Source of the DNA: Flavobacterium sp. CYK-55
Lineage (GTDB): Bacteria; Bacteroidota; Bacteroidia; Flavobacteriales; Flavobacteriaceae
Reading direction: 5' to 3'
NCBI RefSeq assembly: GCF_018413465.1
Contig: NZ_JAHCDK010000007.1
Location: 62,001-126,000 of the forward strand
Length of the DNA: 64,000 nucleotides
Shown here: positions 42,750-51,100 of the stretch, piece after piece
Layout of the letters: each line of letters starts with the position of its first letter
How positions within the stretch are numbered: the stretch's first letter is position 1
Notes under the pieces: generated by a model
Seen by the model: the letters and a program-made list of their open reading frames with translations, nothing else
Databases searched by the model: none
Told to the model about the DNA's origin: nothing
Made by a program: the position numbers and the translations under genes

Positions 42750-43310
42750 ATGATATCTGAAAAATTACAAAAAGGGCAATTGCTAATCGCAGAACCTTCA
42801 ATTATTGGAGATTTGTCATTCAATCGCTCAGTAATATTACTCGCCGATCACAATCAAGACGGATCCGTAGGATTCATCATCAACAAGCCTTTAAAGTATA
42901 CCATCAACGATTTAGTTCCAGATGTCGAGGCCAATTTTAAAATCTACAACGGTGGTCCTGTAGAACAAGACAATCTTTATTTTATTCACAACATACCCGA
43001 CCTGATTACCGATAGCGTTGAAATTTCGAATGGAATTTTTTGGGGTGGTAATTTTGAACTCACCAAAGACCTCATCAATACCGGAAAAATCAAAAAGGAC
43101 AACATTCGCTTTTTCTTGGGTTATACCGGTTGGAGTCCGCAACAGTTGGAACAAGAAATGAAATCAAACTCTTGGATTTTATCTGAGAATCTCTACAAAA
43201 ATAAAATTATAGGTAAATCAAGTACCGATTTCTGGAAAGAAAAAATACTCGAAATTGGTGGTGATTATGTCATTTGGTCAAATGCTCCGGAAAACCCGAT
43301 TTTGAATTAA
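42750..43310 (+). CDS. YqgE/AlgH family protein
   Basis: 186 residues matching UPF0301 (YqgE/AlgH): GQLLIAEPSIIGDLSFNRSVILLADHN, GSVGFIINKPL, YNGGPVEQDNLYFIH and FLGYTGWSPQQLEQEM. The fold is an alpha/beta sandwich with no known enzymatic activity; Pseudomonas AlgH was linked to regulation. Cytoplasmic. It shares its last bases with the convergent aminotransferase gene (TTAA overlap). Confidence 0.93.
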   Translation: MISEKLQKGQLLIAEPSIIGDLSFNRSVILLADHNQDGSVGFIINKPLKYTINDLVPDVEANFKIYNGGPVEQDNLYFIHNIPDLITDSVEISNGIFWGGNFELTKDLINTGKIKKDNIRFFLGYTGWSPQQLEQEMKSNSWILSENLYKNKIIGKSSTDFWKEKILEIGGDYVIWSNAPENPILN

Positions 43311-44143
43311 GACTTAATTGATTCGTTGAGTAATTGGGTAAGCTTGATGGATAATTCGCCTGTGTATTTCTTCTTTCGATATTGGCTAATGGGTTGAATA
43401 CCATTGATAACATTCGTAATGAATAATTCATCTGCATTCTGCAAATCAAAAGGCGATATAATAGCTTCGGCAACTTGAATTCCTTCAACTTTTTGAGCTA
43501 ATTGTATAACTCGTTTGCGCATGACCCCGTTCAGGCAGCCTTCTGAAATAGGAGGAGTTGTGAGCTTTTTATCCTTAAGCATAAATAAATTGCCATTAAG
43601 TGCTTCAACAATATTTTTATCATCGTTGATTAAAAGGCAGTTCTGATAACCGTTTTCTTGAGCAAAAATACTTCCGGTAACATGAATCATTTTGCTCGTT
43701 GTTTTGAGTGTTGACAATAGGTTTTTAGCAACGTGAAAATCTTTGTATAAATCAACCTCATAGGTTTGGGTTGAACATGTATATGATTTCTGCTCAAGTG
43801 CGCTTACCCGAATAACATACTTTACTTGTGAAGTTTTAGGTAAATAAAAGCCTGAGCTGTCGCGATAAAAAGTAATGCGTGCACGCGCAGAATCGGCACA
43901 AAGATTCACTTGAGCCGTTTTAATCAATTCAGCTTCAAAATGCTCCATAGTAAAATCCATCGGGATTTCCATACGAACTATACGCAAAGAAGCCATCAAC
44001 CTAAAGTAATGATCTTCTAAAAACAACACTTGACCGTCAACAATCTTTAAGGTGTCAAAAATACCGTCTCCGTATAGAAAACTTCTGTTGCTTGTCCAGT
44101 CTTGATCGGCTTGAAAAACCAATTCACCGTTGATATTAATCAT
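43307..44143 (-). CDS. Class IV aminotransferase (branched-chain or 4-amino-4-deoxychorismate lyase type)
   Basis: 278 residues in the class IV fold. RSFLYGDGIFDTLKIVDGQVLFLEDHYFRL opens the N-terminal domain, the PLP-lysine segment is likely KDFHVAKNLLSTLKTTSKM, and the phosphate-binding end has SEGCLNGVMRKRVIQLA. The Glu-containing DELFITNVINGIQPI motif matches the FVTNAxxGI/VxPV element typical of the family. Either a branched-chain aminotransferase or an aminodeoxychorismate lyase (PabC) is possible; the RSFLYGDGIF start favours PabC-like or D-amino-acid-type enzymes. Its promoter box overlaps the terminator of the START-like gene. Confidence 0.85.
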   Translation of the reverse strand: MININGELVFQADQDWTSNRSFLYGDGIFDTLKIVDGQVLFLEDHYFRLMASLRIVRMEIPMDFTMEHFEAELIKTAQVNLCADSARARITFYRDSSGFYLPKTSQVKYVIRVSALEQKSYTCSTQTYEVDLYKDFHVAKNLLSTLKTTSKMIHVTGSIFAQENGYQNCLLINDDKNIVEALNGNLFMLKDKKLTTPPISEGCLNGVMRKRVIQLAQKVEGIQVAEAIISPFDLQNADELFITNVINGIQPISQYRKKKYTGELSIKLTQLLNESIKS

Positions 44144-44166
44144 AAAAAAAGCCCTTAAAACAGGGC
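44144..44166 (-). terminator. Terminator of the START-like gene, overlapping a promoter
   Basis: GCCCT (44151-44155) pairs with AGGGC (44162-44166), followed on the minus strand by a U tract (A run 44144-44150). The -7 box at 44166-44173 abuts it. Confidence 0.75.
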
Positions 44167-44173
44167 AAATATA
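44166..44173 (-). promoter_or_regulatory. -7 box for the aminotransferase gene
   Basis: Minus-strand TATATTTG; no TTG at standard distance. It shares a base with the terminator stem of the preceding gene. Confidence 0.55.
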
Positions 44174-44191
44174 AGGTTAAAAGAAACGTTT

Positions 44192-44584
44192 TTAAACTGA
44201 TCCAATGACATGTTTTAAATCAGATATTTGATTTTCCCAAAGTAATTTGGCTTCTTCAATTTCATCATGTTGTGCAAAATCAATAATCATGAGCGATACA
44301 TCTTTAGTGATTTCATCTTCGAGAATTCTGAGTTCAAAAAAATAATCGGTGTCTTTTTTATTTTCGTCAATCCATCTAAATTTAATCTTTTCACCTGTTT
44401 TTTTTGATGATACTCTGGCATATTCTTCTGTGTCATCCCATATAAAGGTAAAATATTCTCCGCGTGAATTTACATTATCAGCAAACCACTCTGATAAACC
44501 AGAAGGTGTTGATATATACTGATATAACAATTGTGGTGATGAATTGATTGGGAATTCTAATTCGTATTTCGTCTTTACTTCCAT
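44192..44584 (-). CDS. START-like/SRPBCC domain protein
   Basis: 130 residues, MEVKTKYELEFPINSSPQLLYQYISTPSGLSEWFADNVN, followed by FTFIWDDTEEYARV, KIKFRWIDENKKDTDYFFELRI and a C-terminal helix (EEAKLLWENQISDLKHVIG). This is the small Bacteroidetes START-like (SRPBCC) family, a ligand-binding helix-grip fold. Ligand and role are unknown. It is cytoplasmic. Confidence 0.88.
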   Translation of the reverse strand: MEVKTKYELEFPINSSPQLLYQYISTPSGLSEWFADNVNSRGEYFTFIWDDTEEYARVSSKKTGEKIKFRWIDENKKDTDYFFELRILEDEITKDVSLMIIDFAQHDEIEEAKLLWENQISDLKHVIGSV

Positions 44585-44674
44585 GGTTTTGAACCCTATT
44601 TATCGGTGAAATATATAGAATAATAGTACAATAAAAAAGCAATTTTATAAATAATTTTTTTTCGAAAGATTAAT

Positions 44675-44704
44675 TTGCAACCTATAATTTAAGTTATATA
44701 TTTG
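44675..44704 (+). promoter_or_regulatory. Promoter of the tRNA gene
   Basis: TTG (44675-44677), 19 nt, TATATTTG (44697-44704); transcript start about 30 nt before the mature tRNA. Confidence 0.9.
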
Positions 44705-44733
44705 CAGCCGCATTCAGGGATGCACCGAATCAT

Positions 44734-44807
44734 GGCGAGGTAGCTCAGTTGGTTAGAGCGCAGGATTCATAACCCTGAGGTCACGGGTTCAACTCCCGTC
44801 CTCGCTA
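44734..44807 (+). tRNA. tRNA-Met (anticodon CAT)
   Basis: 74 nt with a full cloverleaf: acceptor GGCGAGG with CCTCGCT (one G-T at position 1), D arm GCTC..GAGC, anticodon loop TTCATAA in a stem closing with one A-C, and T arm ACGGG..CCCGT with TTCAACT. The discriminator is A and CCA is not encoded. It lacks the three G-C pairs of initiator tRNA, so it is an elongator Met tRNA or, less likely, a tRNA-Ile read after lysidine modification. A terminator follows at once. Confidence 0.95.
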
Positions 44808-44822
44808 CTACACAGTATCAAT

Positions 44823-44854
44823 AGCCTTAAACAATTATGTTTGAGGCTTTTTTT
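44823..44854 (+). terminator. Terminator of the tRNA gene
   Basis: AGCCTTAAACA with TGTTTGAGGCT (one wobble), loop ATTA, then T7. Confidence 0.88.
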
Positions 44855-45055
44855 ATTTATTTTCTTCCGGGTTATTTCAAAAAAATCAGAAAAAACCCAT
44901 ATAATAATTAATCTGTTTCAATCAAGTACATAATACAACCTGTTTCCCATCGATGAAAAACAATTATTTTTAATAGTTTTTGTAATCTTTTACTTTAAAA
45001 ATACATCAAAAAGTGCATTTCATCGATTTTTTATGCTTTTTATCGACAAAAAATT
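44855..45055. other. Noncoding stretch before the giant surface-protein gene
   Basis: AT-rich spacer between the tRNA terminator and the promoter of the giant gene. No open frame or clear RNA structure. A loosely repeated motif (CATCGATG at 44948, TCATCGATTTTT near 45018, TTATCGACAAA near 45049) is visible; it may be chance. Confidence 0.5.
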
Positions 45056-45085
45056 TTGTCAGTTAAAATACACCTTCTACTTTTG
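45056..45085 (+). promoter_or_regulatory. Promoter of the giant surface-protein gene
   Basis: TTG (45056-45058), 19 nt, TACTTTTG (45078-45085). The expected leader is about 48 nt. Confidence 0.88.
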
Positions 45086-45137
45086 ACTCGTTAAAAAGTT
45101 ACTAACCAAATAATCACTTTTCGGGGGAAAAAGAATT

Positions 45138-48100
45138 ATGGAAACAACTACTTTACAAGGAAAGAAATTTTTATGGCTATGCATAATCTTGCTTATAGCA
45201 GCCATATCAAATGCGCAAAGCACACAAACCTACTCAACCTCAGGAAGCTTCAACCCTCCTGCAGGTGTTTCATCAGTTACTGTTGAATTATGGGGCGCTG
45301 GTGGTGGTGGCGCATCAGGAACCACAGCCTCTGGCGGTGGCGGTGGTGGCGCTTACACACGAGCTACACTCGGAGTCTCACACGGAACAGCCGTGCCCTT
45401 TACTGTAGGAGCCGGCGGAGCTGTAGGAGCTTCAGGAACATCAACAACAATGAGTGGAGTTACGGCCAACGGTGGAGCACCTGGAAGCGGACGCACAGGT
45501 GGTGCCGGTGGTGCCGCTTCAGCCATAGTAGCACCAGTTACACTCTCACGCTCCGGAGGAAATGGTGGAGCAGCACGCGCATCATCCGGTGGCGCCAACA
45601 ACGAAGCCGGTGGTGGTGGTGGTGGCTCAGCTACATCAGCAGCAGCGGGAGGTAATGGCTCAAACGGAGGCACAAGCACTACTGTAGCTACTGCCGGGGG
45701 TTCTGGTCAAGCAATAGGTGGTCTAGGTGCAGCAGCAGACGGAAATCCGGTTGCAACTATCGGCAATGCCCCGGGTAGCGGCGGCGGTGGTCGTGGTGAA
45801 GGTGCTTCAAGCAGTATGGCTGGCGCGAATGGTCAAGTAATTATTTCATGGGTTTGCCCATCATATAGTCTAACCTCAGCTACAACTGCTACAGGCCCTC
45901 TTTGCGGAAGTGGTTCAACTTCAACCGTAACCATACGCTCAAATTCAATGCCCAGCGGCACTTATACCATTACATACAACCTAACCGGAGCAACAACAGC
46001 TACTGGTTCAACAGCATTAGTAACATTTGCCTCTGGAACTCCTGGAACAGGAACTTTTACTACATCAGCTTTGAATGTTGGTACAACCAATATTACCATA
46101 ACCAATATCAGTTCGAACGGTTTTTGCTCGGCAGCAATAGGAACGAACAATACTGCCTCAGTGAATGTTGTCAGTGCTCCAACAGCAGTGGCCGGAACAG
46201 CGGTTAGTACTTGTTCTAATAGTGGCGCAGTAAATATTTGTGCTGGTGCGAATGCTACTTTTTATACAGCCTTTTCATGGTCAAGTAGTGGCACAGGAAC
46301 TCTAACTAGCGCTAATTCATTATCGAATTGTACTTATACTCCATCAGCTGCTGATATAGCCGCCGGAAGCGTAACCTTAACTTTGAGCGTGACAGGATCA
46401 TCTCCATGTGGTGTTGTTACATCTAATAAAACTTTGACTATAACAGCTGCTCCAACGGCTAACGCTGGAACAGCCATCAATACCTGTTACAACTCAGGTG
46501 CAGTAAATATTACCGCAGGCAGAAGTGCTGCAAATTACAGTTCAATTCAATGGACCTCAAGCGGAACGGGTACTTTTGCCAACGCAAACAACCTAACTAC
46601 TTGTACTTATACTCCTTCAGCTGCTGATATAGCTGCTGGTAGTGTAACTATAACACTTACAGCAAACGGAACTGCTCCGTGCTCAAATGCAACTTCAAAC
46701 AAAACTTTAACTATTCAGCCTGGACCAACTTCAAATGCAGGAACCGATGTTTATACTTGCAATACGGGCGCAGCGGTGAATATTACTGCAGGTGCTACGG
46801 CTACCAACTACAGTTCTGTACAGTGGACTACCAGTGGTATTTTAGGAACATTAAGCAATGCCACATCACTTACAAACTGTACATATGCACCCTCAGCAGT
46901 TGATTTACTAGCGGGTAGCGTAACCCTAACCTTAACTGTAACCGGAAACGCACCTTGTGGTGGTACAGCGGTATCAAATAAAACATTATATTTCAATAGC
47001 CCGTCAACAGTTGATGCCGGAACAGCCGTTTCAACCTGTTCAGCTTCAGGAGCTGTAAACATAACTGCGGGTTCAAGTGCCACAAACCAAGCTTCGGTTT
47101 TATGGACATCTAGTGGTACAGGAGTGTTTAGTAATGCAACTTCATTAACTACCTGTACGTACACTCCTAGTGCGGCTGATGTTTCGGCTGGCAGTGTAAT
47201 TTTAACACTAACTGCTGTAAACCCAGGATGTGGAAATGTTACGGACACTAAGACCTTATCAATTACTCCTTCTGTAGTTGCAAGTGTCAGTATTAGTGCT
47301 AGCGCAACAACTATTTGCGGCGGAACCAGTGTAACTTTTACTGCTACTCCAACCAATGGCGGAGCAACACCAACTTATCAGTGGAGGGTTAATGGTTCAA
47401 GCGTTGGTACAAACAGTACAACATATACTTCAACAACTTTAGCCAATGGTGATGTTGTTACTTGTGTGATGACAGCAACTCCGGTTACTTGTTTGGCTGG
47501 TTCGCCTGCTACTTCAAATGCAATTACAATGTCGGTAACCACACCACTTGCTGCTAGCGTTGTCATCTCAACAGCTTCTACATCAGTTTGTGCCGGAAAT
47601 ACAATAACTTTTACAGCCACGCCAACCAATGGCGGTGCAACACCAACATATCAATGGAAAGTAAATGGTTCAAATGTCGGAACCAATAGCGCCACATACA
47701 GCACCGGTTCGTTAGCCAACGGAAACATCGTTACTTGTGTGATGACTTCAAGTTTAACATGTGTTACCGGTTCGCCAGCAACATCAAATGCACTTACCAT
47801 GACGGTAAATCCGTATGCTACGGCAAGTGTAAGCATAACTGCAACCGCTACTACAATTTGTTCGGGAACCAGTGTAACCTTTACAGCAACTCCAACCAAT
47901 GGTGGTTCAACTCCATCTTATCAATGGACTTTGAACGGAACCAACGTTGGCACAAATTCAACCACTTATACTTCATCAACTTTAACGCATGGCGATCAAG
48001 TAATTTGTATCATGACTTCAAGCATTAGCTCTTGTTTATTGGGCTCTCCTGCTTCGTCAAATACAGTCACTATGACCGTTAATAATACACCTAGTATTAC

Positions 48101-51100
48101 AGGAACCACACCGGGAGCTAGAACTGGTACAGGAACCGTAGTTTTAGGAGCCACTTCATCGGGTGGCGGAACTGTTTTCTGGTATTCTACATCTTCAGGT
48201 GGTGGCGCCATCGGTAGCGGCAACAGCTTTACTACACCATCAATTTCAACAACCACAACTTATTATGCAGTTGCAGTGAGTGGCGCTGGATGTGCTTCTT
48301 CGCCAAGAACCGCTGTAGTAGCTACTGTGTATGCTCCTGAAATGGATGTACAAGGTAACTTAGTTTCTATTGCAGATGGTGATACCACACCAGCAGTTGC
48401 TGATTGGACCAACTTTAACGGAGCTAGTACAAGAACTTTTACCATATTTAATACCGGAACCGGAATCTTAAATATTGGCACCATCAGCTTTTCGGGCATC
48501 AATGCTTCAGAATACAGCATATCTGTTCCACCAAACACAAGTGTAGCTGCTGGTGATAATACTTCATTTACTGTACAGTTTACACCAACAGCCGCCGGAG
48601 CAAGAACTGCAACTATATCAATTGCAAACGATGATGCTAATGAAAACCCATATGATTTTGCCTTAACCGGAACCGGAACAGCTCAAGAAATCAATATACA
48701 AGGGAACACCAATGATATTGTAGACGGTGATACGACGCCAACAACTACAGATTGGACTGATTTTTCAACTGTAAGTACCACCAGAACTTTCACAATTCAA
48801 AATACAGGTAGTATTACGCTAAATATTACAGGAATTACTTTTGGAGGAACCAACCCCGGTGATTTTTCAATCATCAGTTCGCCAAGTGCAACTGTAGCTG
48901 GTAGAACTTCAACAACATTTACTGTTAAATTCACGGCAGGTGGTGTAGGTGTTCGATCTGCAATAATCAATATTGCCAATAATGACGCTTCTGAAAACCC
49001 ATACAATTTTACTATTCAAGGAACAGGAAGCACCATCAACATGAATGTTAAAGCAGTAGCCTTACTCATTGCTGACAATGATACGACTCCTTCTGCGGCC
49101 GACTGGACTGATTTTGGAACTACCAACGTAAGCTCGCCAATTTCTAGAACCTATACCGTTGAAAACACAGGTACTTCAGCCTTGAGCCTTACTGGCACTC
49201 CACGTGTAGCTTTGTCAGGAAGTACAGACTTTTCGGTTACTGTTCAACCGGCTGCTTCAGTAGCTGCTTCAAGCACAACAACCTTTACAGTTACTTTTAA
49301 TCCTACTTCAACAGGAATTAAAAATGCAACGGTTTCAATTGCCAACAATGACCCTGGGGCTTCAAAAAACCCATACACATTTGCCATTACAGGTACAGGA
49401 TTACAAGCCTTTAGTGATACCGATGGCGATGGAGCATACAACCATCTTGATTCAGACGATGACAACGATGGTATTCCTGATAATGTTGAGCAAAGTTATG
49501 CTTCAGGTTCAGTTTTGGGAACACAAGTTCAAATGACTCTTTTGAATGAAACCTTCGGTTCCGGTACAACACGAGCTGATATCAATGACTTCGTATCATC
49601 GGCAACAACCACTTATTGTTATGAAGACGGAACAAGTGCTATTACAACTTGTGATACGGCAGCTAATGTTAACTGTGACGATGGTCAATATACTGTATAC
49701 TATGAATCAGGTTCGACAGCTGTAGCATCATGGGCACCAACTTATTGGTACCAAGGCGTTGACCACACACCTAGTGATACCAACGGAAGAATGGCTATTT
49801 TTAATGCTACCAATAAAGTAACCGAAGAGTTCTACAGAACAGTAATGCACGGTGTCATTACCAATGCTCCGTTAACCTATGGCTTTTGGGTAATCAACCT
49901 TGACCGTTCAGATGCGCCAAGTATTGATTCTCGTAACCGTCCGAACATTACTGTAGAAATCAGAGATTTAAGCAATACCATTGTAAGTTCACTTAACACA
50001 GGTGATATTGCCCCAACTACAGCCGGTAATTTAGCGGGTAACTGGTTCTATTTTTCAAATACATTTACCCCTACACAAACGGGTTATTCAATTGTATTTA
50101 GAAATAACCAATTGGGTGGTAGTGGTAACGACTTAGCTCTGGATGATATTAGAATTGTACAATTGTTAACCGATACAGATCAAGACGGAACAGCCGATGC
50201 TTATGATCTGGATTCAGATAACGACGGTATTGGCGATATCAACGAAGATTTGTGGACTGCATATTCAAACGGAAAAGACCGCATGGATTTATCGGGCGGA
50301 ACCTGGGTAGATGCCAATACTAATGGATTCCATGATACTGCTGAAGCTTATTATAACAGCGGCGGTACTCCTAAAAATACAGATGGTGATGCAGTGCCAA
50401 ACTACATTGATCTTGATTCAGACAATGATTCAATCTTTGATGTTGACGAATGTGGTTTGACCAATGGAGATGGTGATGTTAACGGTGATGGCGCCGGTGA
50501 CGGAGCTGATGCCGATGCTGATGGTATTCTTACAGTTTTTGATTCGTTATCAGGATTCGGAAATACCGGAAAATCATTACCAACCAACACTTTAGGCACC
50601 GGAAATGCCGATTATTTAAAAGTAATTGCAAGAACGGCTGGCGTTTATGACATCAGCTCTACTCTATACGCTAGCTTAGATGCCAATAACGATGGTAAAA
50701 TTGACGGAACAGCCGATATTGACAAAGACGGAATCTTGGATGCCTTTGATACCAATACCAATTTCTATGGTTCACCAAGAGATTTAGACCGCAAACTATT
50801 ACTTGATTTTGATGGTCGCAATGATTATGGCCAAGGAACCGGGGTATTGAGCGGTTTAGCCAATGCGTCTTTGATGGCCTGGATTGATTTGGGCAGCGGA
50901 TACTCATCAGACGGTGTAATTGTCGGGCAAAATAATTTCCACATTCGTGTAAACAATAGCCGCAGACTTGAAGTAGTTGCCAATGGCACAACGTTAACTT
51001 ACAGCACAGCCTTGAGTACCAATCAATGGTATCATGTTGGTGCTACTTATGGTGGTGGTACTTTAAAATTATACCTCAACGGGGCCGAAGTAAATTCAGC

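Noticed and set aside
44734..44807. Initiator tRNA-Met
   Set aside because: The anticodon stem lacks the three consecutive G-C pairs and the acceptor lacks the unpaired first position typical of initiators.
45353..45679. 108-codon Pro/Ala-rich frame antisense to the giant gene
   Set aside because: Mirror of the glycine-rich segment (Gly codons read as Pro/Ala on the reverse strand), not an independent gene.
45600..45700. CRISPR-like periodicity in the glycine-rich coding segment
   Set aside because: The repeats are in-frame Gly/Ala codons, of uneven length and without unique spacers. No cas genes are present in the window.
46808..47356. 182-codon frame antisense to the tandem repeats of the giant gene
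   Set aside because: Low-complexity shadow produced by Thr/Ser/Ala-rich codons; similar shadows recur over each repeat.
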